A stretch of 64,000 bases of DNA from a virus. The position numbers and the translations under genes were made by a program. Every line of letters begins with the position of its first letter. Within the stretch, counting starts at the first letter, position 1. Positions 33,860 through 42,241 of this stretch are shown here, piece by piece. The notes below the pieces were generated by a model. It saw nothing but the letters and a program-made list of their open reading frames with translations, ran no database searches and had not been told where the DNA came from. Location: positions 142,182-206,181 of the IMG/VR virus record IMGVR_UViG_3300024503_000015; one strand, 5' to 3'.

Positions 33860-34831
33860 TTATGAAACCTTAACAACAGTAAATCCTGCTTTTACGTAGT
33901 GATCGTGAGCATAATTCTTTGCGTGTTCGCGACCTTTAGTAGTAGTTACACGGGGTGTTCTTTCAACTTCATTTCCGTCCTTGTCAATAAGAGTAAAACG
34001 GAATGAATACTCTTCTGGATCCGGTCCATTAACATATTCATCATCTTCGCGTTCACGACGTCCAAAGCCTGTGCGACTAGAATCGTAATCGCGTTGATAC
34101 GCATCGTAACTACCGTAACGGCCTTCTTCTAATTCTGACATTTTCATAGCATCTTTTTCCTTCTTAGGTTCTTTTTCTTTTTTAGGCTCTTCTTTTTTCT
34201 TAGGTTCTTCTTTTTTCTTAGAATCTTTTTTCTTTGCTTTTTCCTTCGCCTTTTCTTCATAGGGCATCAAGTACTCGGCAACTAAGTCAAAGAATGGTTT
34301 ACCCATAACAGGTGTTTCTGAACTTACGCCAGCGGCATCGCTAAATGCTTGTCTGTCGCCTTTGGCTACTGCTTCACGTAAACTTGTAGCAGAGCTCTTA
34401 CGTAATTCTAATTTTGCTTCTTCTATACTGTCGTGGAACAGTCTAATTTCTGGAAAATTGTATTCGCCGTGCGGACCAGACTTTCCATTATAATCTTGTA
34501 CAGTAGGAACTACCCATGCTTCGTCAGTAACGATGATTAATTTTACTGCACCGTGTTTCTGATATACATAACTGGCTAATGTTAACCAACTTGTTTCGGC
34601 AACAATATGTCCTGTAACATCAGGCCAAATAACTTTCATACATTCTGTTTTTACATTGTATGGCAGTGGGTCTTTTGGTCCTACAGTACTTTCATTAGTA
34701 CCAACGTACCATACATCTTTAGTAGCGGCAGTTTCCCAAGCGGCTTTATGTCCTTTGTGCGGAGGATTGAATCGACCAAATATAATGGCTACTTCACTTG
34801 TTTTATTTTCAAATAAATTTCTTAATCTCAT
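33860..34831 (-). CDS. cytidylyltransferase/NMNAT-like nucleotidyltransferase with a Lys-rich tail
   Basis: 323 residues. After a short leader (MRLRNLFE before N9) comes GRFNPPHKGH with the HxGH motif (H25-x-G-H28) and SATSLR (~150) in place of the ISTxxR motif, typical of NMN adenylyltransferase-type enzymes. Then a long Lys/Glu repeat (KKEEP units) and a compact C-terminal domain. It may make NAD or activate another nucleotide. The head-leader suggests it may enter the cell with the DNA. Confidence 0.78.
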   Translation of the reverse strand: MRLRNLFENKTSEVAIIFGRFNPPHKGHKAAWETAATKDVWYVGTNESTVGPKDPLPYNVKTECMKVIWPDVTGHIVAETSWLTLASYVYQKHGAVKLIIVTDEAWVVPTVQDYNGKSGPHGEYNFPEIRLFHDSIEEAKLELRKSSATSLREAVAKGDRQAFSDAAGVSSETPVMGKPFFDLVAEYLMPYEEKAKEKAKKKDSKKKEEPKKKEEPKKEKEPKKEKDAMKMSELEEGRYGSYDAYQRDYDSSRTGFGRREREDDEYVNGPDPEEYSFRFTLIDKDGNEVERTPRVTTTKGREHAKNYAHDHYVKAGFTVVKVS

Positions 34832-34832
34832 A

Positions 34833-35981
34833 TTATTCCCCAGGAGTCCACTGGTCTCTGTTTACTAACTTTACATTACCGAATTTCTTTTCAGGGCCAG
34901 CATAGCGTACACGACCTTCTCCGTTTGTGTCCCAGATATCTCCTTGCTCGCCTTCAACCTGTGCAAGTATTTGGTTTTTCATTGATTGTATTTGTTTAAC
35001 TAGAGAAAATATAGCATCTACAGCGTTAGGATGGGCTTCTATTTTAGCCTGTATTTTTTCTTGTTTTCCTGCACTAACTTTTGACTTTTCCAACCATGCG
35101 TTAAAATTCTGTAAACCTAAACTGCTTAACTGTTTAGCTCTTGCTGTTTGATTTACATAGGTGTAGAATATATTCTTAAGGTCACTTAACCCAGCAGTAT
35201 CGGACAAGAATCCTTCGATTTGTTCTGCGTGTTGTTGTGCATAACCTTCAATGTTATCAATCATCTTAGTATCGATACTAACAGATTTTTTATTGTATAT
35301 CGGACCTTGTACAATTAATTTAGGATTAGCATTAAATTGATCAAAATCGTCTAACGGTTCTTGTTCACTGTCATCCATTCCAAATTGTGGGAAATAAGCA
35401 TGACCGACAACCATTACATCTGCATAAGCAATACGCTTACCTAAATCACTGTCGCCTCTGACATGATAACAAGTTTGTGATTTAGGATTTGGACAGAATG
35501 TGTATACTCCGTCTTTTAAATCGGGCCTGTTTAAAAATAATGCGTCAGCATAGACAAAGCCTACAAAATCTTTTGGAGTTGCCGCATCAAATGCTGGATA
35601 TAAATTTGCAAACTTGGCGGCAAATTCTTCACGTTGTTTACGCTCTTCTTCTGTCTTAGGTGTACCGCTCTTGTTAGCAATAAAATCTTTTACTGCTTCT
35701 GGATTATCTGTCTTAGCACCACGTGCCCAACCGTTGTGTCCTGCTAGAATTAATGGTCCATTCTTTGTTTCACGACCCCAATAGATTTGAGGATTACCGT
35801 CCCATTTCATGCGAATGCTTTCAGAACCTTCTTGTGTAGCGATTTCTTTAACGTGGTCTAATGCTTCGATGGTACCGTCGATGCCGTAGAAGAAAACTAG
35901 ATCTTCGAGATGGTTGAATGCACGGCCCAGTTTCTTTTTAACTGTTTCTGTGGATTCAACAAATAGTTCTCTTAATCTCAT
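34833..35981 (-). CDS. ligase-superfamily-like nucleotidyltransferase (KxDG)
   Basis: 382 residues. The segment IRMKWDGNPQIYWGRE holds the KxDG lysine of the DNA/RNA ligase and capping-enzyme superfamily, and GFVYADALF could be motif III. The region before it (HLEDLVFFYGIDGTIEALDHV) resembles cyanophage proteins with KWDGAP. A head-leader MRLRELFVE precedes S10. Function unknown; a polynucleotide ligase or adenylylating enzyme is possible. Overlaps the Pol-beta-like gene by 4 bases. Confidence 0.65.
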   Translation of the reverse strand: MRLRELFVESTETVKKKLGRAFNHLEDLVFFYGIDGTIEALDHVKEIATQEGSESIRMKWDGNPQIYWGRETKNGPLILAGHNGWARGAKTDNPEAVKDFIANKSGTPKTEEERKQREEFAAKFANLYPAFDAATPKDFVGFVYADALFLNRPDLKDGVYTFCPNPKSQTCYHVRGDSDLGKRIAYADVMVVGHAYFPQFGMDDSEQEPLDDFDQFNANPKLIVQGPIYNKKSVSIDTKMIDNIEGYAQQHAEQIEGFLSDTAGLSDLKNIFYTYVNQTARAKQLSSLGLQNFNAWLEKSKVSAGKQEKIQAKIEAHPNAVDAIFSLVKQIQSMKNQILAQVEGEQGDIWDTNGEGRVRYAGPEKKFGNVKLVNRDQWTPGE

Positions 35982-36832
35982 TCTTCGCCCCTTGACTGCT
36001 TGGGACCTTTACGTTGTTTCCATTTTTTATCTGTACTGCACCAGTAACGTCCATAAGTACCTTCTACTACGCCTTGCATCCATGAGAACCATTCGGCAGA
36101 ACCTTCTTTAACATCTTCAGGCTTTTTGCCTTCGTTGCCAGGCCAGTTCTCATCGGCTAGTGCGTGTTGAATTTTTGGATTTTGTTCTTTACCTGGTAGT
36201 GCGGCAATAATTCTTTCTACATTACCTAAGTCAGCGGCAGTAGCATGAGCACCGATTAAAATTTTAGCAACTTCGTCTGCATTGTGAGAAACAAAGTCTG
36301 CCTTCTTTCCATTTTCATCTCGGGCAAACAGCCCTTGGAATCCGCTCCACATTAGTCCGTAAGGATATCTTTGGTTACGAGTTTCTTTAGCAATACTGGA
36401 AAGTAGTATGTGCTTATGTAAACCTTTGAATGGAGTATTTTCAATGCTATAATCGTGTTGATGAAATTTACTAACAGAGCCAGCATCTTTAACAAACATA
36501 ATATCTGCTTGTGCAAACTTATCGCCGTTAGGAACTTTAATGTGTACATTGATGCCAGTTAGTGCAGATTCGGTGCCTCTATCTTGAAAGTATGTTTTTA
36601 ATTTTTGTCTTGCTTCTTTGGCTGTCTTAACTTTAAAAAAGTCTAACATGGACTGCTCGTCGACCATTAAGTCCATGTCTCCAGAACTGGCTTTATGGCC
36701 GGCACTGCCAACAGGAATTAAATCAATGCCCTGCGGCATCATTGATTGCGCCTTGGCTAGTACTTCCTTGGCTTCATCCTTGCCAAATGGTTCTACATCA
36801 GGAAATACATTTCCACCTTCTAATAGGATCAT
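35978..36832 (-). CDS. Pol-beta-type nucleotidyltransferase
   Basis: 284 residues. The VGSAGHKASSGDMDLMV segment gives GS followed by DxD, and a third acid lies in QADIMFV, the pattern of the Pol-beta superfamily (tRNA CCA, poly(A), repair or protein-modifying enzymes). The N-terminus MILLE before G6 could be a prohead-protease site. It is coupled to the ligase-like gene, suggesting joint action on DNA or RNA ends, or toxin-like nucleotidyl transfer. No HEPN partner is seen. Confidence 0.72.
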   Translation of the reverse strand: MILLEGGNVFPDVEPFGKDEAKEVLAKAQSMMPQGIDLIPVGSAGHKASSGDMDLMVDEQSMLDFFKVKTAKEARQKLKTYFQDRGTESALTGINVHIKVPNGDKFAQADIMFVKDAGSVSKFHQHDYSIENTPFKGLHKHILLSSIAKETRNQRYPYGLMWSGFQGLFARDENGKKADFVSHNADEVAKILIGAHATAADLGNVERIIAALPGKEQNPKIQHALADENWPGNEGKKPEDVKEGSAEWFSWMQGVVEGTYGRYWCSTDKKWKQRKGPKQSRGEE

Positions 36833-37173
36833 TCATCTCTCCCATCATAAACACCGTTTTCGATGTTATGTTTTTCTTCGTGGAACATTTTAACAGCCAA
36901 GTCCTGTACTTCTTCGGGATCGAATAATACTTTTGGGTTTTGGGTGATTTTGAATTTATTGCAATAAACTGGTATGGCTTTATCGATGCAGGGCATAAAT
37001 GACATTTCGTTGCACTTGCCGCCGGATTTCAACTTGCCTTTTAATTCAGCGATTACAGGATAAACTACCTTACGATAAAAACGTGGGTCGTTGTGCATAA
37101 AAAACTTTAAATCATCGACGAAATCGACGTCTTTAAACTGTTCTGCTTGCTTATCTACATCATTTATTTTCAT
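36829..37173 (-). CDS. conserved phage protein, 114 aa
   Basis: Unknown. DFVDDLKFFMHNDPRFYRKVVYPVI is a block I recall from T4-like phages. The start at 37173 is chosen because the longer frame begins only 8 bases after the late-type motif, so that start would be leaderless. It contains C84/C98-type cysteines that may bind metal. Confidence 0.75.
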   Translation of the reverse strand: MKINDVDKQAEQFKDVDFVDDLKFFMHNDPRFYRKVVYPVIAELKGKLKSGGKCNEMSFMPCIDKAIPVYCNKFKITQNPKVLFDPEEVQDLAVKMFHEEKHNIENGVYDGRDE

Positions 37174-37225
37174 ATAATCACCATGTTCTGCATAGAGCCG
37201 CGGATATACATACTCCACTAATAGA

Positions 37226-37235
37226 GTATTTATGC
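37226..37235 (-). promoter_or_regulatory. late-type promoter motif GCATAAATAC
   Basis: Minus strand, 53 bases before the ATG at 37173. It differs from the others at one base. It probably starts the transcript for the Pol-beta/ligase/NMNAT/HAD run. Confidence 0.65.
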
Positions 37236-37250
37236 TATTTTACAACTGTA

Positions 37251-37895
37251 TTAAATTTCGCTGATTAGGTACATTTCGTCCACTCTGCGTATCTTATTGC
37301 CCAGGAATAGTCTGCACATTCCTAGGGTCTTTTCATTTGCGGCGTAAAAGTAGCCTTCGGAGTGGTATGTACGCTTTAGCAGTTTAATGCTGGGAATCTG
37401 CTCTGCCCATGCGTGGAAACTTTCGCTAGAATCACGTAGAGGATTTACAGTTACTCTATACTTGTGCGTATACTTTTTAGATATAATACAGTTAGGGTTA
37501 GTTAATAGAAACTTCCTAACTTTATCGTCTGCAGGTTTAGTTACTTCTTTAACATGTCCTAATAGTTGAACAGCATCTAATAAAGAATCACTGTTGGTGT
37601 AAATGCTTAATGTGTCGCTTTCTACACGCAACAAAAAATCAGTTTCTTTATTAAGTAAATCTACAAGTTTGTTTATGTAGATTACATCACTGACTGTAGC
37701 ATATTTCTTACGCCAGGATCTAAGTTGTACTCTACCATCCGGGACGGCTTCAATTTGATCACTAAGAATCTTGATTGAAGCCATTGCCCGAGCGATAGTT
37801 CTGCTACGAAACTCCGAAGCAAAAACATTTATTACACTAATCTTGTTGACATATTTGTCAAAAAACAATTTAGATGTTTGCTTGTACAGTTTCAT
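37251..37895 (-). CDS. conserved phage protein, 214 aa
   Basis: Unknown function. Mixed alpha/beta, basic. A similar protein following ClpA or in T4-like phages is a vague memory only. The ATG at 37895 has no good SD and overlaps clpA by 26 bases. The last gene of the dnaJ-pdf-clpA unit. Confidence 0.72.
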   Translation of the reverse strand: MKLYKQTSKLFFDKYVNKISVINVFASEFRSRTIARAMASIKILSDQIEAVPDGRVQLRSWRKKYATVSDVIYINKLVDLLNKETDFLLRVESDTLSIYTNSDSLLDAVQLLGHVKEVTKPADDKVRKFLLTNPNCIISKKYTHKYRVTVNPLRDSSESFHAWAEQIPSIKLLKRTYHSEGYFYAANEKTLGMCRLFLGNKIRRVDEMYLISEI

Positions 37896-40110
37896 TCTGT
37901 AATTCGAGTTTAATTTCATCGTCTTCAACATTGATGTTTACTGCTCCACCCTGTTTCAGACCACCAAACAACATAAGTTTGGATAATGGACGCTTAATAT
38001 CCTTATCGATTACACGTTGCAATGGGCGAGCACCCATCTTCTTATCAAAGCCCTTATCTACCAAGTAGTCAATTGCTTCGTTGCTGATTGTAATCTTAAT
38101 GCCCTTATCCTTGACCTGTGTTTTTAACTCAACTAAGAACTTGCCAACAATTTTAATCATTGTTTCTTTGCTTAGTTTACCAAATGTAACAACACCATCT
38201 AAACGATTGCGGAACTCTGGAGCGAAGAATTTCTTAAGTTCTTTATCTTCGTAGTCATTATCTTGACTACCAAAACCAATAACGTTCTTTTCAGCATCTT
38301 GTGCGCCAAGGTTAGTAGTCATAATCAAAATAATGTTACGAGCATCTGCTACTTTACCATTAGATCCTGTTACAAAACCATTGTCCATAATCTGTAATAG
38401 GATAGTTGCTACATCTGGATGTGACTTTTCAATTTCGTCTAACAATAGAACACAATGTGGATTCTCTTGTAGTTTAGTAATCAACAAGCCAGCGTTTTCT
38501 TCAAAGCCAACATATCCAGGAGGGCTACCAATCAACTTAGATACGCTGTGTTTTTCTTGATACTCCGACATGTCAAAGCGAATAAGTGGAACACCTAACT
38601 GTTTACTAAGTTGTTTTGCGGCTTCAGTCTTACCAACACCAGTTGGCCCCATGAATACAAAACTACCCACTGGTTTATTATCAGATTTAAGTCCTGCTTG
38701 TGCTACAAGAATCTTATCAACGATTTCGTCAATGGCTTCATCTTGCCCATAAACTTCACCTTTAAGGTTCTTTTCAAGGTTAACAAGATTTTCGTTTTCT
38801 TTTTCCTTGACTGTGTCTTCGGGAAGTTTAACCATTTTTGCTAATTCGTATTGAATCTCAGGAACATCGACAATCTTATGTTCTGCGTTCTTAATATTGA
38901 AACGACTACAAGCCACATCAATTAGATCAATTGCTTTATCTGGTAATTTCTTATCTGTCATATATTTTACAGATAATTTAACTGCTGTTTCAATAGCCGC
39001 ATCTGTAATTTCAGCACCGTGATGTTTTTCGTAATACTTCTTAATACCTTTAAGAATATCTACTGCTACTTCTGGAGTAGGCTCGTCAACAGTGATGCGT
39101 TGGAAACGGCGCATTAACGCACGATCCTTTTCAAAGTACTTACGATATTCTTCCCAAGTAGTAGATGCAACTACTTTAATGTTGCCTTTGCTTAGAGCAG
39201 GCTTCATCATATTAGCCAAGTCATTGGCATTACCTTGTCCACCTGCGCCTGCGCCACTAATCATGTGTGCTTCATCGATGAACAATACAGTTTTGCCTTT
39301 GCCTGTTAGTGCCTTAAGTACTAATTTAAAACGTTCTTCAAAGTCACCGCGATATTTACTACCAGCAAGCATAGCACTAATGTCTAAGTTATAGACTGTA
39401 TATTCTTTTAAGAAGTCAGGAACAGCACCATTAATAATATTATGTGCTAGGCCTTCTGCGATAGCAGTCTTACCTACACCAGGGTCGCCTACTAACAATA
39501 CATTATTTTTAGTTCTGCGACCGAGCCCTAGCGCAATTTGTTCTAGTTCTTCAGTTCTACCGATAACTGGATCGATTTTATTTTTCTTGACTTGGTCATT
39601 GAGGTTAGTAGTAAATGCTTTCAGTGCTTTTTCACTTTGTGCATCTGTGACCTGTTCTTCTTCGTCTTCATCGATTTCGCTGTTAATAAAATCAGCAAAC
39701 TTTTCACGATCCACGCCGCCCTTATTAATATAGAATACAGCGTAACTGCGCTTTTCGCTAAGTGCGCTCATAAACACATCTACAAGCTCAATGCTTTGAC
39801 GTCCGCTGAAAAGGACTTGTGTGAATGCACGATTAAGAACACGCTCAACAGTTTGAGTCTTCTTAGGTTTAAATCCTTTGGGAATTGGATCTATTTTAAT
39901 TTCGTCTAATTGATTTTTAAGATAGTGTTCGAGATTCTTTTTAATGTAATCCCCGTCACCACCGAAGTTTACAAGAAGTTCGTAGAACTTTTCTTCGCAG
40001 AGCATAGCAAAAATAAGATGCTCTAGCGTGACATATTCGTGTCCTAATTTTTTACAGTCTGCAACAGCCTTTTCAAAAACTACTTGCAGTTGATCACTTG
40101 GTTCTACCAT
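37870..40110 (-). CDS. clpA: ClpA-like AAA+ unfoldase
   Basis: 746 residues, the length of bacterial ClpA. Two AAA+ modules: Walker A GDPGVGKT (208-215) and GPTGVGKT (488-495), each with Walker B and Arg-finger regions (FIDEAH, LLLDEIE), plus the Clp N-terminal repeat domain. The loop before the second Arg-finger reads KNVIGFGSQDN with I611-G612-F613, the tripeptide by which ClpA/ClpX dock on ClpP. No clpP is present in the window, so it probably redirects the host ClpP or acts alone as an unfoldase. It overlaps the deformylase by 17 bases and the next gene by 26. Confidence 0.95.
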   Translation of the reverse strand: MVEPSDQLQVVFEKAVADCKKLGHEYVTLEHLIFAMLCEEKFYELLVNFGGDGDYIKKNLEHYLKNQLDEIKIDPIPKGFKPKKTQTVERVLNRAFTQVLFSGRQSIELVDVFMSALSEKRSYAVFYINKGGVDREKFADFINSEIDEDEEEQVTDAQSEKALKAFTTNLNDQVKKNKIDPVIGRTEELEQIALGLGRRTKNNVLLVGDPGVGKTAIAEGLAHNIINGAVPDFLKEYTVYNLDISAMLAGSKYRGDFEERFKLVLKALTGKGKTVLFIDEAHMISGAGAGGQGNANDLANMMKPALSKGNIKVVASTTWEEYRKYFEKDRALMRRFQRITVDEPTPEVAVDILKGIKKYYEKHHGAEITDAAIETAVKLSVKYMTDKKLPDKAIDLIDVACSRFNIKNAEHKIVDVPEIQYELAKMVKLPEDTVKEKENENLVNLEKNLKGEVYGQDEAIDEIVDKILVAQAGLKSDNKPVGSFVFMGPTGVGKTEAAKQLSKQLGVPLIRFDMSEYQEKHSVSKLIGSPPGYVGFEENAGLLITKLQENPHCVLLLDEIEKSHPDVATILLQIMDNGFVTGSNGKVADARNIILIMTTNLGAQDAEKNVIGFGSQDNDYEDKELKKFFAPEFRNRLDGVVTFGKLSKETMIKIVGKFLVELKTQVKDKGIKITISNEAIDYLVDKGFDKKMGARPLQRVIDKDIKRPLSKLMLFGGLKQGGAVNINVEDDEIKLELQNETVQANI

Positions 40111-40621
40111 TTAATTTCCTCTGTTTTTTCAGTGCTAAATCTAACTTTAACTTACTTACTCTTTTGGTAAAAGTAATGCCGTCTAAGTGGTCAATTTCAT
40201 GTTGAATACACTTGGCGTCATAACCACTTAATGTAATTGTACATTCTTTTGCTGTCTTGTCAAGATATTTTATTGTAATATTATTAAATCTGTTAATCTT
40301 TATGAACAAATTTGGAAAACTCAAACAGCCTTCCTCGTCTATACACTCGTCGGATCCGCTGACAATTTCGGGATTAAACATGGCAAATGGTTCTTGCCCA
40401 CTAGGTTTGACTACAACAACTCTGCGATCAAATCCAACTTGATTAGCGGCAATGCCGATGCCACGGCCGCCTAGCATTATCTCGACCATGGCTTGTTCTA
40501 TTTGGTTAGGATCGATGCCGCAATTAAAATCAAAGGGCTCTAATTTTGTATAGAGTATTGGGTCTGGATCTGTTCTAAGATAAAAATCTTTAGGTTCTGT
40601 AACGGTCTGAAAGTTGCTCAA
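40094..40621 (-). CDS. def: peptide deformylase
   Basis: Removes the formyl group from new proteins. All three metal/active motifs are present: [16 protein letters not shown] and QHEIDHLDG. Start uncertain: a GTG at 40732 would overlap dnaJ by 143 bases; the TTG at 40621 gives 175 residues, the usual size, and an overlap of 32 bases. Neither has a clear SD, and I chose the TTG. Deformylases are frequent in T4-like phages of marine and freshwater bacteria. Confidence 0.88.
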   Translation of the reverse strand: MSNFQTVTEPKDFYLRTDPDPILYTKLEPFDFNCGIDPNQIEQAMVEIMLGGRGIGIAANQVGFDRRVVVVKPSGQEPFAMFNPEIVSGSDECIDEEGCLSFPNLFIKINRFNNITIKYLDKTAKECTITLSGYDAKCIQHEIDHLDGITFTKRVSKLKLDLALKKQRKLNGRTK

Positions 40622-41414
40622 TTTGAATCTTATCTTCCGTGAATAGTATTTTGGGAATTGTAATTTGTACTTGTATAAACAAATTTCCTCTTTGATGATT
40701 GTGTGGACCGACTGGAAGTCCGTAACTATCACACTTAATCATTTGACTAGGTTGTATGCCTGCCGGAACTTTGATTTCTAATTCTTTGTCTTCTAATGTT
40801 TTAAAGCGGATTGTTTTTCCTAACATAGCATCAAACGCAGAAATTTCTACTTCTGCATATAAGTTCCTGCCATCACGTTTGAATCTTGGATGTGGAAGTT
40901 CAATAATTTGTGCTATTACATCGCCCCTAGGCATATTAGGAATGCTGTCGTCTCCTAATCCTCTAAAACGAATTGAGTCACCGTTTTGTACACCTGCAGG
41001 AATACTTAATTGTAGTGCCTGTTCTTTTCCACTAGGTAATCTGATACTGCCAGTAACTTCTTTGCCGACAAGTATTTCTTCTAAAGTCATTTCGACACGG
41101 ATATTGATATTCCTGTTCTTTCTGGACTGCTGTCTAAAGCCAGCACCAAAGGGATTAGCACCAAACATGGCACCAAACAAATCATTCATGTCGTTCATAT
41201 TGCCAGTATGAAAACTATACTGTGGCATTGGGTTGTCGTATTGAGCTCGTTTTTGGTCATCACTAAGGGTGCGATATGCTTCTTCAATTTGTTGAAATTT
41301 AGAAGTATCGCCGCCTCTGTCAGGATGGTGCTTTGAAGCCAATTTACGATATGCTTTTTTGATATCGTCTTGGCTAGCAGATTTTGAAACTCCTAGTATT
41401 GAATAATAATCCAT
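40590..41414 (-). CDS. dnaJ: DnaJ/CbpA-type co-chaperone
   Basis: 274 residues. J domain with the HPD tripeptide (30-32), a Gly/Phe-rich linker, and two C-terminal substrate-binding beta domains, without the zinc-finger region (class B, as CbpA). It would drive host DnaK. Directly downstream of a perfect consensus promoter with a 12-bp inverted repeat; co-transcribed with peptide deformylase and clpA. Confidence 0.92.
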   Translation of the reverse strand: MDYYSILGVSKSASQDDIKKAYRKLASKHHPDRGGDTSKFQQIEEAYRTLSDDQKRAQYDNPMPQYSFHTGNMNDMNDLFGAMFGANPFGAGFRQQSRKNRNINIRVEMTLEEILVGKEVTGSIRLPSGKEQALQLSIPAGVQNGDSIRFRGLGDDSIPNMPRGDVIAQIIELPHPRFKRDGRNLYAEVEISAFDAMLGKTIRFKTLEDKELEIKVPAGIQPSQMIKCDSYGLPVGPHNHQRGNLFIQVQITIPKILFTEDKIQIEQLSDRYRT

Positions 41415-41428
41415 AGTGTATGATGAAA

Positions 41429-41459
41429 AAAGGTATAGTAGTAATTATACTATACCTTT
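41429..41459. promoter_or_regulatory. 12-bp inverted repeat overlapping the dnaJ promoter
   Basis: AAAGGTATAGTA / TACTATACCTTT (12-bp perfect arms, 7-base gap) spans the -10 and the presumed RNA start of dnaJ. Read leftward it is followed by T6. It could serve as an operator for a repressor, or as a terminator for RNAs arriving from 41477. Confidence 0.6.
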
Positions 41460-41472
41460 CTTAGGATGTCAA
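41444..41472 (-). promoter_or_regulatory. consensus sigma70-type promoter of dnaJ-def-clpA
   Basis: Minus strand: TTGACA at 41472-41467, 17 bp, TATAAT at 41449-41444. Both hexamers perfect. Confidence 0.92.
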
Positions 41473-41476
41473 GAAT

Positions 41477-41689
41477 TTATTTCTTAGTCGCTGTATCTGG
41501 CTTAGTACCTTCTACTTTGGTACCTTCGTGCTTTTTGTGTACTTTGACTGTTTTACAAACTTCTTTTTCCTTACCAGTTTTTGCGTCCTTTTGAGTTACG
41601 CAAGCCTTTTTAGTTTTTGGTGCTTCTTCAGCAGCCATTGTTGGCATTGCAAATGCCGCTGTTAATAATAATGCTAAGAATGTTTTCAT
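41477..41689 (-). CDS. small exported Lys-rich protein, 70 aa
   Basis: Signal peptide (MKTFLALLLTAAFAMPTMA) then a basic mature chain with C30 and C45 (KKACVTQKDAKTGKEKEVCK) and a KVHKKHEGTKVEG tail. It resembles small periplasmic proteins of beta-proteobacteria in my memory, so it may have come from the host. AGGAG SD. Function unknown. Confidence 0.8.
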   Translation of the reverse strand: MKTFLALLLTAAFAMPTMAAEEAPKTKKACVTQKDAKTGKEKEVCKTVKVHKKHEGTKVEGTKPDTATKK

Positions 41690-41701
41690 TTGTCTCTCCT
41701 T

Positions 41702-42223
41702 TTAGAGTTCTGGTTGTTCTGGTTGTACAGGCATTGGTTTGCCACTGCTTGAGAATCCTACTGCTGGCGCTGGAGTTGCCTTAGGTGTGCTTCCAAACCC
41801 GCCTCCGCCAAAGCCACTTGGTGCTGGTGCTGGGCTTGGTGTTGCAGAACCGAAAGTCCCAGGTGCGGCACCAAATCCTGTTGAAGGTGCGCTAGGTGCT
41901 GTAAAGCCGCTTGGTGCTGTGGTTGGTGCTCCGCCATTGTTTGCTCCTGCTAATTTTTCTTGTGTGCGACCCATTGCCGCGATACCTAGAACAGCACCCA
42001 TTGCGATGTGGAATAATCCAGCACCTTGTAATGTCAATGGTTGCCATTGTGTAATTTGTGATACGTGCATAATTGCTTGTAACATTGACCATAGGATTGG
42101 AAATAGAACGAAGTCAAATGCACAAACGCCCATGTATAACCAGCCCATCATTGGACGCCATTTACTGTTCATCCAATCTTCTTTTTTCTTTTCTGAATCA
42201 CTCATATCTTTATACTCGCTCAT
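41702..42223 (-). CDS. holin-like membrane protein (GTA_holin_3TM type)
   Basis: 173 residues. The first ~85 residues (NSKWRPMMGWLYMGVCAFDF, WQPLTLQGAGLFHIAMGAVLGI) match the 3-TM holin family first known in gene-transfer agents, with two or three membrane helices. The last ~85 residues are a Pro/Gly/Ala-rich tail. It lies in the lysis cassette with spanin-like genes and an endolysin, so a role in releasing endolysin is likely. Confidence 0.75.
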   Translation of the reverse strand: MSEYKDMSDSEKKKEDWMNSKWRPMMGWLYMGVCAFDFVLFPILWSMLQAIMHVSQITQWQPLTLQGAGLFHIAMGAVLGIAAMGRTQEKLAGANNGGAPTTAPSGFTAPSAPSTGFGAAPGTFGSATPSPAPAPSGFGGGGFGSTPKATPAPAVGFSSSGKPMPVQPEQPEL

Positions 42224-42241
42224 ATTCGCTCCTTTTAATTT

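Noticed and set aside
37846-37861. TTGACA...TGTCAA dyad that could look like two back-to-back -35 elements
   Set aside because: It lies in coding sequence and no -10 at 16-18 bp on either side matches.
40236-40263. Promoter-like TTGACA, 16 bp, TACAAT on the minus strand ~150 bases before clpA
   Set aside because: It lies inside the conserved part of the deformylase coding sequence, spacing differs from all other promoters here, and -10 is weaker; chance match is likely.
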